A stretch of DNA of 64,000 nt. Source: Actinomadura sp. K4S16. GTDB lineage: Bacteria; Actinomycetota; Actinomycetes; Streptosporangiales; Streptosporangiaceae. Within the stretch, counting starts at the first letter, position 1. Each line of letters begins with the position of its first letter. Shown piece by piece: positions 44,594 to 53,589 of this stretch. Below the pieces are notes generated by a model. That model saw only the letters and a list, made by a program, of their open reading frames with translations, had not been told where the DNA came from and ran no database searches. Both the position numbers and the translations under genes were made by a program. The stretch lies in assembly GCF_008327685.1 (NCBI RefSeq), contig NZ_BDDE01000027.1:112230-176229 (forward strand), given 5' to 3'.

Positions 44594-45154
44594 CTACCAC
44601 CGCGGCCGGCCGGTCGGCGGCGACCCGGCCCCCGGCGCCCCGGACCGCCGGACGAGGTCGACCGCGCGGAGCGCCGACCCCGCGACGAACCCGCCGACCA
44701 CCAGCAGCGTGGCCAGGGCCATCGGGGCGGTGGGCCCGGCGGACCAGCCGAAAGCGGTGACCGCGGCACCGCCCGCGGCGACGGCGACCGCCGATGGCAC
44801 CGGCAGCGACCTGAGCGAGGAGCCGATGAGCACGGCGAGGGCCAGGGCCGTCGTGGGCGACGGCTCCCGCGGCAGGTCGGCCGCCAGGGACCCCGCCACG
44901 GCACCGGCCGCCACGACCAGGCCCGCGACCGGGGGCCACGCCCTTCGCCGCCCGCGCAGCAGCGCCAGCCCGCACACCACCGCGGAGACGGCGGTGGTGT
45001 ATAGCCAGTAGGCACCGCCCCAGCTGCGGATGAGCATGTACGCGGTGAAGGCGGCGCCCAGGGCGAACACCACACCCAGCCCCGCGTTGACCAGCACGTC
45101 CGTTTTCGCCGGAGACCCGCCGGCACCATCCTGATGACCGTTCGCATGCGACAT
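44594..45154 (-). CDS. Orphan membrane protein homologous to the sensor domain of the adjacent kinase
   Basis: A 186-residue protein from ATG 45154. After a 20-residue hydrophilic start it has about five to six hydrophobic segments and no catalytic domain. It matches the kinase's membrane domain over about 110 residues, for example TTAVSAVVCGLALLRGRRRA against GAVSAAVVCVPALLGLRRPL, AADLPREPSPTTALALAVLI against GPDLPAEPSPAMTLGLAVLT, and GSSLRSLPVPSAVAVAAGG against GSALRTLAPVRAAAVAAAG. It therefore looks like a duplicated sensor module without a kinase, possibly an antagonist or co-sensor. It lies between the exporter permease and the kinase. Confidence 0.8.
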   Translation of the reverse strand: MSHANGHQDGAGGSPAKTDVLVNAGLGVVFALGAAFTAYMLIRSWGGAYWLYTTAVSAVVCGLALLRGRRRAWPPVAGLVVAAGAVAGSLAADLPREPSPTTALALAVLIGSSLRSLPVPSAVAVAAGGAAVTAFGWSAGPTAPMALATLLVVGGFVAGSALRAVDLVRRSGAPGAGSPPTGRPRW

Positions 45155-45189
45155 GGGAGACCTGGTTTCGCTGTCGGGGATCGGTCGCT

Positions 45190-46209
45190 TCACGCGCGCC
45201 GGACGCGCCGCAGAGCGACCGCGGTGAGGAGCGCGCCGAGCACCAGGTACAGCCCGGTCTCGGCCAGTTGGAAGCCCCAGTAGCGGTCGCTGGGCTGGTA
45301 CTCGACGTCGACGTGCAGGTCGAGTGCGGCCAGGCACACGGCGGCGTCGCCGAACGTGCCGCCGGCGCCGGTCTTCGGCGGGGTGTCGAGGCACGCGTTG
45401 AACTTGCTCCCGCTGAGCGTCCGCCCGTCCGCGGTGCGCAGCGGGCTGGTCTCGCTGATCCACGCGTCCGGGGCGCCGGGCACCTGGAGGCCGCCGATGA
45501 CGGGGGCGCCGGTGATGCTGCCCAGGTTCTTGGCCTGGTTGATGGCCTGCGCGGTCATCGGCAGGGCCGTCTTCTCGGACGGCATGAGGTGCGGGCGCAC
45601 CAGGTTCGGCACGGCGAACTGGACGGCGATGAAGACGACGCCCGTGATGGCCATCGCCGGGAGCGTCCGGCGGACGAGCAGGCCGATGGTGGTGCCGAGA
45701 GCGAAGGAGAGGAGGGCGTAGCCGACCGGGGCGATGTTGCGGGCGCCGAACTCGATCGTCCCGAACCGGTCGGCGGCGACCTCGTCGTAGGGGGCGGCGG
45801 CCCAGGTGAGCAGCAGGGCGGCCAGGCCGGCCACGACCACCGCGGCCAGGCCGACGAACGCCATCCTGGCGATCAGCCAGCGGCGGCGCGTCACGCTCTG
45901 GTTCCACACCAGCCGGTGGGTGCCGAGTTCCAGTTCCCGGGCGACCAGCGGCGCTCCCCAGAACGCGCCGATGACGACGGCGATCAACTGGAGTCCGGCG
46001 GCGAGGAACAGCAGCGTGTTCCGGTAGGCCCCCTGGAACTGGACGGCGGCCTGCGCGCAGCCGGCCGGGTCGGTGCACCGGGACCGGTAGGCGTCGTGCG
46101 CGTCCCGGATGTCCACGCCCAGGTAGAGCAGATAGGCGGCGATCAGGACGAGCCCGGCCGCACCGGCGATCGCCTGGAGGCGGAACTGCCGCCAGTTCAA
46201 CCAGATCAT
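45190..46209 (-). CDS. ABC-2 type transporter permease
   Basis: A 339-residue protein; ATG 46209 overlaps the ATPase stop (ATGA). It starts MIWLNWRQFRLQAIAGAAGL, typical of actinobacterial ABC-2 permeases, with six hydrophobic segments: LVLIAAYLLYLGVDI; LFLAAGLQLIAVVIGAFWGA; WLIARMAFVGLAAVVVAGLA; APVGYALLSFALGTTIGLLV; AMAITGVVFIAVQFAVP; ETGLYLVLGALLTAVALRRV. A long extracellular loop between helices 5 and 6 (about 225-305) and paired cysteines in SRCTDPAGCAQA are notable. Substrate unknown; peptide, lipid or drug export is typical. Confidence 0.88.
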   Translation of the reverse strand: MIWLNWRQFRLQAIAGAAGLVLIAAYLLYLGVDIRDAHDAYRSRCTDPAGCAQAAVQFQGAYRNTLLFLAAGLQLIAVVIGAFWGAPLVARELELGTHRLVWNQSVTRRRWLIARMAFVGLAAVVVAGLAALLLTWAAAPYDEVAADRFGTIEFGARNIAPVGYALLSFALGTTIGLLVRRTLPAMAITGVVFIAVQFAVPNLVRPHLMPSEKTALPMTAQAINQAKNLGSITGAPVIGGLQVPGAPDAWISETSPLRTADGRTLSGSKFNACLDTPPKTGAGGTFGDAAVCLAALDLHVDVEYQPSDRYWGFQLAETGLYLVLGALLTAVALRRVRRA

Positions 46210-47096
46210 CGTGCTCCCTCCCGTTCCCGACCGGCGGGCGCGTTCGCCCGCGACATGTACGCGAGCACCAGCTCTTCGAGCCTGACGGGCTCGGCCCGGA
46301 GCGGCAGCCCCGCGGGCGGGAGGCCGGTGCGCACGATCGCGCCGCCGTGCTCGGCCCGGACGACCTCGACGCCCGCGGGCAGCGAGCCGAGGTCGCCGCC
46401 GGGCGCGACCAGCCGGTGGTGGCCGGCCAGCAGGTCCCGGACGTCGCCGGCCACCTGGACCCGCGAGTCGCACAGCACGATGAGGTAGTCGCAGACCTGC
46501 TCGATGTCGCCGAGCAGGTGCGACGACAGCACGGCGCCGGCACCGAGTTCCGCGACGAACTCCATCAGGTTCGCCAGGAACCCCTGCCGCGCCAGCGGGT
46601 CGAGCGCCGCGGCCGGCTCGTCGAAGATCAGCAGTTCGGGCCGCTTGGCGGCGGCGACGGTCAGCGCCAGCTGCGCGCGCTGTCCGCCCGACAGCCGTCC
46701 CGCCTTCTGCTCCGGGTTCAGCCCGACCTGCCCGATGCGCCGTTCGGCCAGCCCCCGGTCCCAGGACGGGTTCAGGCGCGCCCCCATGCGCAGGTGGTCG
46801 GCCACGCTGAACGACGGGTACACCGGGGTGTTCTGGGCCACGAACCCGACCCTGGCCAGATGCGCGGCGCTCGCCGCCGGCCTGGACCCGAGGACGCGCA
46901 GCGAGCCCGACGTCGGCTCCAGCAGCCCGCAGGCCAGGTTCAGCAGCGTCGACTTGCCGGCCCCGTTCGGGCCCACCAGGCCCACGACGCGACCGGCCGG
47001 AACGCGCAGGTCGACGTCGCTCAGCGCCGCTCTGCGTCCGTATCTCTTCGTCAGTCCCTCTGCGTGCAGCATCGGGACCGGATCTTCGATTGGCAT
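46206..47096 (-). CDS. ABC transporter ATP-binding protein (exporter type)
   Basis: A 296-residue protein from ATG 47096 (a GTG at 47132 is the alternative; neither has a strong ribosome site). Walker A GPNGAGKST (about residue 41), Q-loop VGFVAQNTPVYPSFSVADHL, signature LSGGQRAQLALTVAAAKRPE, Walker B LLIFDEPAAALDPLARQ, H-loop VLSSHLLGDIEQV. The C-terminal 80 residues are family-typical of ABC-2 exporters. First gene of a leftward five-gene unit: ATPase, permease, orphan sensor, kinase, regulator. Confidence 0.9.
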   Translation of the reverse strand: MPIEDPVPMLHAEGLTKRYGRRAALSDVDLRVPAGRVVGLVGPNGAGKSTLLNLACGLLEPTSGSLRVLGSRPAASAAHLARVGFVAQNTPVYPSFSVADHLRMGARLNPSWDRGLAERRIGQVGLNPEQKAGRLSGGQRAQLALTVAAAKRPELLIFDEPAAALDPLARQGFLANLMEFVAELGAGAVLSSHLLGDIEQVCDYLIVLCDSRVQVAGDVRDLLAGHHRLVAPGGDLGSLPAGVEVVRAEHGGAIVRTGLPPAGLPLRAEPVRLEELVLAYMSRANAPAGREREGAR

Positions 47097-47213
47097 GCCG
47101 GAATCGTCGGCGACGGCGCCGCCTCGGATCACCGGCCCAAAGCACGGTTCACGCCCGCGGCGGTCGTACTTTCGGCCGGTTCGACGCCGCGGCTCAGCGG
47201 AACGGGGGTCCGG

Positions 47214-47618
47214 TCACCCCGCCGGCCGCCGGGCCGGGCGTACGCGCGGGCGGGGCCAGTAGCGGCCCACGACCCGCCCCACGACGAGGTCGTCGGGGAC
47301 GGGGCCGAAGTCCCAGCTGTCGCGGCGGCCGCGGGCGCGCTGGTTGTCGCTCTCCAGCCACCATCCGTCCCCGGAGCGGTGCGAGACGCGTTTGACGATG
47401 AGCAGTTCGCGCCGTTCCGGGTGCTCGGCCACGACCACGTCGCCCGGGGCGGGGCGGGCTCCGGTCCAGACGAGGAGCCAGTCCCCCGGGCGCAGGCCCG
47501 GCAGCATCGAGTCGCCGGTGACCTCCACGGTCGCCAGCCTGCGCGCGGCGGCCACCGCGAGCGCCGCGGCTCCGGCGAGGGCGCACAGCGAACGGTGGCG
47601 GGGGGTCCGGAGCCGCAT
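47214..47618 (-). CDS. sodX: Nickel superoxide dismutase maturation protease (S26 signal-peptidase-like)
   Basis: A 134-residue protein with an N-terminal hydrophobic stretch (SLCALAGAAALAVAAA) and a minimal S26 peptidase core: catalytic Ser in VEVTGDSMLPGLRPGDWLLV, catalytic Lys in LLIVKRVSHRSG, and a final GRVVGRYWPRPR. It is divergent from the nickel SOD gene 183 bases away, the usual neighbourhood for the protease that removes the SodN propeptide to expose the nickel-binding N-terminal His. The proximity makes the assignment firm. Confidence 0.9.
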   Translation of the reverse strand: MRLRTPRHRSLCALAGAAALAVAAARRLATVEVTGDSMLPGLRPGDWLLVWTGARPAPGDVVVAEHPERRELLIVKRVSHRSGDGWWLESDNQRARGRRDSWDFGPVPDDLVVGRVVGRYWPRPRVRPARRPAG

Positions 47619-47800
47619 GGTCCTCCTCGTCGGCCCGCATACTTCGGCGGGCGGCGGTCACAACACTGCTGGAGAGGTTCCGGGCCGGACGGCCCGGGTC
47701 TTAGGCCGAATTACCGAGCGCCCTGCCCGGACGGGCCCCGGGGCACAAGGGTAATGTCGGTGACCTGAGCATGATCCGCAACGAGGGAAGGGAATCGCAG

Positions 47801-48202
47801 GTGTTGCTCAAGCTTCTGCGCCCGAAGACCACGGTGTCTGCGCACTGCGACCTGCCGTGCGGCGTCTACGACCCGGCGCAGGCCCGGATCGAGGCCGAGT
47901 CCGTGAAGGCGATCATTGAGAAGTACGCCGCCAACGAGGACCCGGAGTTCCGCGCCCGGGCGATCCTGATCAAGGAGCAGCGCTCGCAGCTGGTCAAGGA
48001 GCACCTCTGGGTGCTGTGGACCGACTACTTCAAGCCGCCGCACTTCGAGAAGTACCCGCAGCTGCACCAGCTGTTCAACGAGGCGACCAAGCTCGCCGGC
48101 GCCTCGGGCACCAAGGGCGGCATGGACGCCAAGGCGGCCGACGACCTGCTCGCGAAGATCGCCGAGATCGACAAGATCTTCTGGGAGACCAAGCAGGCCT
48201 GA
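47801..48202 (+). CDS. sodN: Nickel-containing superoxide dismutase
   Basis: A 133-residue precursor from GTG 47801, with GAAGGGAA upstream; an ATG at 47771 would add ten non-conserved residues. A 14-residue propeptide (LLKLLRPKTTVSA after the start) precedes the nickel hook HCDLPCGVYDPAQARIEAES, so the mature protein should start at His. The helical remainder (EQRSQLVKEHLWVLWTDYF, KPPHFEKYPQLHQLFNEATK, IAEIDKIFWETKQA) is typical. Cytoplasmic or secreted hexamer that dismutates superoxide. Usually repressed or induced by nickel via Nur; I see no clear Nur box in the upstream gap. Confidence 0.97.
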   Translation: MLLKLLRPKTTVSAHCDLPCGVYDPAQARIEAESVKAIIEKYAANEDPEFRARAILIKEQRSQLVKEHLWVLWTDYFKPPHFEKYPQLHQLFNEATKLAGASGTKGGMDAKAADDLLAKIAEIDKIFWETKQA

Positions 48203-48217
48203 CCGCCTCCAGGTCAT

Positions 48218-48251
48218 CGCGAGGGCCGTCCGCCTCCGGACGGCCCTCGCG
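48218..48251. terminator. Bidirectional hairpin after sodN
   Basis: A perfect 15-bp stem (CGCGAGGGCCGTCCG at 48218-48232 with its complement at 48237-48251) and a four-base loop, between convergent genes ending at 48202 and 48275. Confidence 0.85.
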
Positions 48252-48274
48252 GCATGCCAGGGCCGCGGCGATGT

Positions 48275-48634
48275 TCAGGAGGCGGTCAGCCGGGCGGCGC
48301 GGGCCGCCAGGGCGTCCAGGACCTCGGTGTGCCGGGCGTCGACGCTGATCTCCATGGTGAGCGCGCCGCCGGCGGCGGTCACGGCGAAGGTGAAGAACGA
48401 GCAGCAGCCCGTCTCCCGGGCGGCGAGTTCGGCGGCCCGTGCGGCCAGCCGCGGTTCGGGGCGCAGCTCCATCCGCACCCGGCCCGGCCCGGCGGGCCGC
48501 ACGGCGGTCACCGCCTCGGCGAACAGCGCGTCGAACTCGGCCACCCGCAGCGGCCGCTCGGCGGTCGGCAGCGCGCACGCCTGCGGCGCCCATCCCTGGT
48601 CGTCCGGCCGGGCCGGTACCTGCTGAAGTTCCAT
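48275..48634 (-). CDS. Conserved hypothetical protein with ETGCCSFF motif
   Basis: A 119-residue protein from ATG 48634. The N terminus LQQVPARPDDQGWAPQACAL and LPTAERPLRVAEFDALFAEA precede a beta-rich domain with VRMELRPEPRLAARAAELAA, the vicinal cysteines ETGCCSFFTFAVTAAG and VDARHTEVLDALAARA. I have seen this pattern in actinobacterial proteins near MerR or thiol-stress regulators, but none is adjacent here. The paired Cys could bind a metal or form a redox pair; no function is assigned. Confidence 0.65.
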   Translation of the reverse strand: MELQQVPARPDDQGWAPQACALPTAERPLRVAEFDALFAEAVTAVRPAGPGRVRMELRPEPRLAARAAELAARETGCCSFFTFAVTAAGGALTMEISVDARHTEVLDALAARAARLTAS

Positions 48635-48693
48635 GGCCCGAACGTAAGCCCGTACCTCGGTACCGGATGCAACCCCGGCCCGGGCGCCGCTCC

Positions 48694-49173
48694 TCAGCCG
48701 GCGGAGGGGCGGGCGGCGCGGGTGAGGGCGTCGCCGGTGAGCCGGTAGACCGTCCACTCGCCCTGGGGGGTGGCGCCGAGGGCCTCGTAGAACCCGATCG
48801 CCGGCTCGTTCCAGTTCAGGACGGACCATTCGACGCGTCCGTAGCCGCGGTCGTCGGCGATGCGGGCCAGCTCGGTGAGGAGCGTCTTGCCGTAGCCGTG
48901 GCCGCGGTACTCCGGCTCGACGAACAGGTCTTCCAGGTAGATGCCGTGCGTGCCGTTCCACGTGGAGAACGTGAGGAACCACACGGCGAACCCGACGACC
49001 CGGCCGTCATGCTCGGCGACGTGGGCGAAGACCTTGGGGTCGTCGCCGAACAGGCGGTCGTGCAGCTGCTCCTCGGTCGCCTTCACCTCGTGGAGGGCCC
49101 GTTCGTAGTCCGCCAGCTCGCGGATCAGCCGCAGGATGTCCGGGACGTCGGCGGGTGTCGCGTAACGAATCAC
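48694..49173 (-). CDS. GNAT family N-acetyltransferase (diamine-acetyltransferase-like)
   Basis: A 159-residue protein. GNAT motifs: IRYATPADVPDILRLIRELA, FAVWFLTFSTWNGTHGIYLE, the acetyl-CoA loop LFVEPEYRGHGYGKTLLTEL (R-G-x-G-x-G/K) and RVEWSVLNWNEPAIGFYEAL. The W-S-V-L-(N/D)-W-N segment is characteristic of spermidine/thialysine acetyltransferases, so polyamine or a lysine analogue is a plausible substrate. It starts 20 bases before the glucarate-dehydratase gene's stop and may be its downstream partner in one transcript. Confidence 0.88.
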   Translation of the reverse strand: MIRYATPADVPDILRLIRELADYERALHEVKATEEQLHDRLFGDDPKVFAHVAEHDGRVVGFAVWFLTFSTWNGTHGIYLEDLFVEPEYRGHGYGKTLLTELARIADDRGYGRVEWSVLNWNEPAIGFYEALGATPQGEWTVYRLTGDALTRAARPSAG

Positions 49174-49182
49174 AGGGGCAGG

Positions 49183-50418
49183 CTATTCGAGCGGCGGCAG
49201 TGCGGCGGCGGGGTCGGCCCACCGGTCGTTCGGGACGAGCGGGTACCAGCCCGGGCGCCCGGGGTCGCGGTCGTAGGCGTAGCCGCCGAGCTCCCTGTAC
49301 AGCTCCGCGTACTCGGCCAGCTTGTCGCGGTCCAGGCCGACGCCGAGGCCGGGGCCCGCCGGGACCGGGATCCTGCCGCCCTCGTAGCGCATCGGGCCGC
49401 CCTCGATCACGTCGTCGGCGAGGTGGTGGTAGTGCGCGTCGGCGGCGTAGGTGAGGTTGGGCAGGACGGCGCCGAGGTGCAGCATGGTGGCGAGCTGGAT
49501 GCCGAGCTCGCCGGAGGAGTGCACGGCGACGCCGATCTGGAACGTCTCGCACACGCCGGCGGCCTTCACGCACGGCCGGATGCCGCCCCAGAACGTGGTG
49601 TCGAGCAGGACGACGTCCGCGCTGCGGCGCAGCACGTTCGCGGCGAGCTGCTCGAAGTTGACGACGACGGTGTTGGTGGCGAGCGGGACGTTCACGCGCT
49701 CGCGGACGAGCCGCAGCCCCTCCAGCCCGAGGACGGGGTCCTCCAGGTAGTCGTTGGGGAGGTCCTCGATGGCCTTGCCGAAGCGGAGGCCCTCCTCCAG
49801 GCTCAGCACGGAGTTCGGGTCGTAGCGGAAGCGGTCGCCCGGGAACGCCTCGGCGAGCGCCTTGTAGCACTCCAGCTCGTGGCCCGGCGGGAACACGCCG
49901 CCCTTCAGCTTGTGGACGGTGAAGCCGTGCGCGTCCTTGAGCGCGCTGGCGTGCTCGACGAGCTGCTCGGGGGTGCGGACCTCCGGCGAGCCCCCGGCGC
50001 CCGGGTAGCGGTAGAACAGGTAGGACGCGAACGGGACGGAGTCGCGGATGCGGCCGCCGAGCAGGTCGTGCACCGGGACGCCGAGGTGCTTGCCGACGAG
50101 GTCGAGGCAGGCGAACTCGATGGCGGCGAGCATCTGGGTGCGGTTGTTGTAGAGGCTCGCCGTCGGGTTCGCGATCTTGAAGCGGAGCGTCTCCAGCTCG
50201 AACGGGTCGTGGCCCTCCAGGTGCGGGGCGAGGGCCTGGAACGCGGCCTCGGCGCTCTGCCCGCCGCCGCCCATCTCGCCGAGCCCGACCAGGCCGTTGT
50301 CGGCCTCGACCTCGACGATCGTCCGGACGAAGCGGCCCCAGTGGGCGCCGTTGCTGTGCAGGAGGGGCGCCTCCAGCGGCACGGTGACCGTGGTGGCGCG
50401 GATGCCTGTGATCTTCAT
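49183..50418 (-). CDS. Glucarate dehydratase-like protein (enolase superfamily)
   Basis: A 411-residue protein; ATG 50418 with CGGGGAC upstream is preferred over a TTG at 50439. The enolase-superfamily barrel has the K-x-K pair HKLKGGVFPPGHELE, metal ligands in FRYDPNSVLSLEE, LEDPVLGLEGLRLV, then the N-terminal-type LATNTVVVNFEQLA, DTTFWGGIRPCVKAAGV and the His/Asp dyad region IGVAVHSSGELGIQLAT. These parallel the glucarate dehydratase subgroup (FKLKGG, DPN, TNMIAT, HSDNH-like), although several positions differ, so the acid sugar substrate may not be D-glucarate. Follows the GH38-like gene in the operon. Confidence 0.8.
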   Translation of the reverse strand: MKITGIRATTVTVPLEAPLLHSNGAHWGRFVRTIVEVEADNGLVGLGEMGGGGQSAEAAFQALAPHLEGHDPFELETLRFKIANPTASLYNNRTQMLAAIEFACLDLVGKHLGVPVHDLLGGRIRDSVPFASYLFYRYPGAGGSPEVRTPEQLVEHASALKDAHGFTVHKLKGGVFPPGHELECYKALAEAFPGDRFRYDPNSVLSLEEGLRFGKAIEDLPNDYLEDPVLGLEGLRLVRERVNVPLATNTVVVNFEQLAANVLRRSADVVLLDTTFWGGIRPCVKAAGVCETFQIGVAVHSSGELGIQLATMLHLGAVLPNLTYAADAHYHHLADDVIEGGPMRYEGGRIPVPAGPGLGVGLDRDKLAEYAELYRELGGYAYDRDPGRPGWYPLVPNDRWADPAAALPPLE

Positions 50419-50435
50419 GTGTCCCCGATCCGTAC

Positions 50436-53400
50436 TCAACGCCGAACCGTGACGGTGGCGACGCCGCAGGCGGGCAGCCGCACCGTCATGGTGCCGTCCC
50501 GGACGGGCAGCTCCGCCGGGTCACGCTCCAGACCGCCGCTCAGCAGGGCGCTCGCGGCGCCCGGCACGTGCAGGCCCGTCTCGACCGGGCCGGCGGCGAG
50601 CGACTGGAGCCGGACGGCCAGGCCGTCGCCGTCGCGCGCGCGGCCGACGGAGGTGACGAGCACGTCCGGGTCGTCCACGCGCAGGAAGGTTCCCGAGTCG
50701 GCCGCGGGCATGTCGCCGGTGGCGAGGGTGGCGACGAACGGGTCGGTGATCCCGGCGGCCGTGCGGGCGCCGAGCCGGCGGCCCGAACCCGCCGCGCCGG
50801 ACGCGAACGCGTACCGGAAGGTGGTCTCGCCCTGCTGCTGGGACGGGAAGTTGGTGTCCCAGATGTTGTTCAGCGCCCACGAGTAGACGGTGCCGTCCTC
50901 GTTGTCGAGCGTGGGCGGGAACGGCGCGTAGGGCATGTGGATGGAGCCGAACTGGACGAGCGGCGCCTCCAGCGTGGCCCACGCGACGGTCAGGTCGGGG
51001 TCCTCGAACGCGACCCAGTGCCGGATCGGGCGCATGTGCTCCGCCGATCCCGGGACGCTCGGGACGCCGGTGCCGCCGACGCCGCCGGTCAACTCCCAGG
51101 CGGCGGGCGGGCCGTCCACGGCGAAGGGGAAGGCGAAGAAGACCGCCTCCTTGGCCGCGGTGGGCTGCTTGCCGAGCTGGTAGCGGACGTCCACGCGCGG
51201 CACCCCGGCGTACAGGTCGATGGTCGTGCGCAGCCAGTCGACGCCCTTTCCGTGCAGCTCTACGACGAGCCGCTCCCCGGCAGGGGTGCGGGTGCACTCG
51301 GTGACGGTGGCGTGGGTGGCGACGGCCCGGTCGCCGAGCATCGTCTTGTCGTGCACGAGCATGTGCCCGGACATGTGGTTGAAGTGCGGCGCGGTCGCGT
51401 ACCGGTCGTAGACGTACTGCCCGAACCCGGCGACGGAGTCGGCGTTCACCAGCTCCCTGCCCGCGGTCTTGTCGAAGACGGAGCCGATGTGCCCTTCGCG
51501 GACGTCGTAGGACACCCGGTAGAACTCGTTCTCGATCGTCCCGCCGAGGCCGAGGTCGGCCGGCTCCGGCGCCGCCGCCTCGGCCCGGACGACGTCCACG
51601 CGGACGTACCCGTGGCCGGGGACGTCCGGGACCACCGCCTCCAGGTGGCGGCCGATGGGGCGGGTGGGCCACTCGTCCGGGTCGACCTCCTCCTCGCGGT
51701 GCGGGACGGGTTCGCCGGTGCGGGCGTCCACGAGCGCGATGGGCACGTCCACGGCGACGATGTCGCGGGGCAGGAACGCGCGGGCCGCGTCGGTGCGGGC
51801 GGCGGTGCCGGGGTTGACGACGAGGAACGAGGCGAGCGCGCCGGGCGAGGCGCCGAACGTCGCGCCGATCCGCCGCGCGCCGGCCTGGAGGAGGTCGAGC
51901 GCGTCGTCGTGGGCCTGGTAGCCGACCTGGGACTTGCGGGTCCACTGGAGGCCGCCTGAGTCGCCGCCCTCCTCGGCGTCCTCCCACGGGTTGGCGGCGC
52001 CCCAGGTGTGCTCGTCGAACAGCGCGGCCCGGTCGTAGGCCTCGTCGATCGCCCTGGTGGCCGTGAGGGAGGCGCCGGTGCGCTCGCCGCTGCGCTCGTC
52101 GGCGAGGGCGTGCAGCGTCTCGGCGGCCCGCAGGACGTTCTGCGCCCGCCGGACGTAGCCGAGCGGCCGGGCGCCGGAGCCGAGGCCGTCGGCCCACCAG
52201 TCCGTCCAGTCGCCCTCGTGGGTCTGGAGCCGGTCGCCGTGGTGCTCCTCGACGTACTCGAAGAAGTCGGCGTTGGTCGCCATCCGCAGCCGCGGGTACG
52301 CCCAGGTCTCGTTCCAGCGGTGCGCGATGTCGGCGGGGACGATCGACGGCCCGGCGTTGTCGGCGTGCGCGCCCTGGACGCGCAGGTGGACGGCGTCCAG
52401 GAAGTCGGGGTCCTTGGCGGCGCCGACCTGGCCGGGCGCGGCGTACCAGCCGAACGTCCCGGGCCCGTAGGGGTAGGGCCGGTCGGCGAGGGAGCCGAGG
52501 TAGCGGGGCAGCAGGTCCTCGGCGAGGTCGTAGCCGTCGACGAGCCCGACCGTGTTGCCCTCCATGTAGGCCATGCCGTGCGGGGTGTCGGTGAACCAGA
52601 CGATCAGCTCGCCGCCGCCCGGCGACCGCCACCGGAACGGGCGGGCGAGCCGGTCGCCGCCCGTGATGTACGGGACGGAGCGCCCGGCCCAGTTGTGCGC
52701 GGCGGCGAGGTACCGGACGCCCGCCGCGTTCAGGGCGTCCACCGTCCCGACGACCGCGCCCGGGATGTCGGTGTGCATCGCCGACCGGACCTCGATGCCG
52801 TACTCGCGCCGCAACTGCTCCACGAAGCGGAGCTGCCGGTACAGCTCCTCCGTCGAGCAGGCCTCCGTGTGCAGCTGCATCGGGAACGCGGTGACCTCGA
52901 TGTGGCCCGCGCGGGCCCGCTCGGCGAACTCGGCCACCTGGTCCTCGGGACGGGTGGCGAGCCAACGCAGGGCGGGCATGGACGACTCGACCGACCAGCG
53001 GAACCGCGCGTCGTCCGGGCGCCCGTCGGTCTCCCGCGCCAGCCGCAGCGCCGCGTCGAGGTAGTCGAGGTGATGCCGCAGGACGGTGCCCTGCGTGTCG
53101 GTGTAGCCGATGTCGAGATGCGAGTGGTGGACGACGAAGACGTTCCACTTGCGCTGCGGGGTGACGTCGAGCGGCGCCGCCCCGACGAGCCCGCCGGAGT
53201 CGCGCACCTCCAGGGTCAGCCGGCGGGGCCCGTCCACCTCAGGGACGAGCAGCGTGACGACCCCACCCTCGACCGCCGCCGAGGCGACCTCGATGTCACC
53301 GTCCTTGAGGGCCACCTCCAAGGGGCCGCCCCCGGACAGCGTCAGCCGGACGGCCTGGAGGAGCGCACCGCCCTCGTCCCGCCTGAACAGCGGCAGCACC

Positions 53401-53522
53401 GCAGCGCGCACCGACAGCCCGCGCACGGCGAGCACCTCAGTGGAGGTGTCCTGGCGCAGCGCGTCACGGATCCCGTCATAGTCGGGCGAGCCGAGGCTCG
53501 CCTGCAGCAGGCGACTCGTCAT
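50436..53522 (-). CDS. Glycoside hydrolase family 38-like (alpha-mannosidase type) protein
   Basis: A 1028-residue protein. A 125-residue beta N-terminal domain precedes the GH38-type catalytic barrel: zinc ligands in VFVVHHSHLDIGYTD (H-x-D), RFRWSVESSMPALRWLATR, HIEVTAFPMQLHTEACST, and the likely nucleophile in RSAMHTDIPGAVVGTVDAL. C-terminal beta domains follow (VVELHGKGVDWLRTTIDLY, RVDVRYQLGKQPTAAKE). The H-S-H-L-D-I-G-Y variant differs from the classical H-T-H-W-D of eukaryotic-like enzymes and typifies a bacterial branch of uncertain specificity. No signal peptide, so it acts on imported oligosaccharides or glycosides. Confidence 0.8.
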   Translation of the reverse strand: MTSRLLQASLGSPDYDGIRDALRQDTSTEVLAVRGLSVRAAVLPLFRRDEGGALLQAVRLTLSGGGPLEVALKDGDIEVASAAVEGGVVTLLVPEVDGPRRLTLEVRDSGGLVGAAPLDVTPQRKWNVFVVHHSHLDIGYTDTQGTVLRHHLDYLDAALRLARETDGRPDDARFRWSVESSMPALRWLATRPEDQVAEFAERARAGHIEVTAFPMQLHTEACSTEELYRQLRFVEQLRREYGIEVRSAMHTDIPGAVVGTVDALNAAGVRYLAAAHNWAGRSVPYITGGDRLARPFRWRSPGGGELIVWFTDTPHGMAYMEGNTVGLVDGYDLAEDLLPRYLGSLADRPYPYGPGTFGWYAAPGQVGAAKDPDFLDAVHLRVQGAHADNAGPSIVPADIAHRWNETWAYPRLRMATNADFFEYVEEHHGDRLQTHEGDWTDWWADGLGSGARPLGYVRRAQNVLRAAETLHALADERSGERTGASLTATRAIDEAYDRAALFDEHTWGAANPWEDAEEGGDSGGLQWTRKSQVGYQAHDDALDLLQAGARRIGATFGASPGALASFLVVNPGTAARTDAARAFLPRDIVAVDVPIALVDARTGEPVPHREEEVDPDEWPTRPIGRHLEAVVPDVPGHGYVRVDVVRAEAAAPEPADLGLGGTIENEFYRVSYDVREGHIGSVFDKTAGRELVNADSVAGFGQYVYDRYATAPHFNHMSGHMLVHDKTMLGDRAVATHATVTECTRTPAGERLVVELHGKGVDWLRTTIDLYAGVPRVDVRYQLGKQPTAAKEAVFFAFPFAVDGPPAAWELTGGVGGTGVPSVPGSAEHMRPIRHWVAFEDPDLTVAWATLEAPLVQFGSIHMPYAPFPPTLDNEDGTVYSWALNNIWDTNFPSQQQGETTFRYAFASGAAGSGRRLGARTAAGITDPFVATLATGDMPAADSGTFLRVDDPDVLVTSVGRARDGDGLAVRLQSLAAGPVETGLHVPGAASALLSGGLERDPAELPVRDGTMTVRLPACGVATVTVRR

Positions 53523-53589
53523 CGTTATGCGTCACATTCCTCTCTGGGAGTCCGAGGTCAGAAGGTCCGGGGTCAGGTCCGGGGGTCAC

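Noticed and set aside
47619..47800. A Nur box upstream of sodN.
   Set aside because: No recognisable direct or inverted TTGCAA-type element could be found in the gap; nickel control remains a family expectation only.
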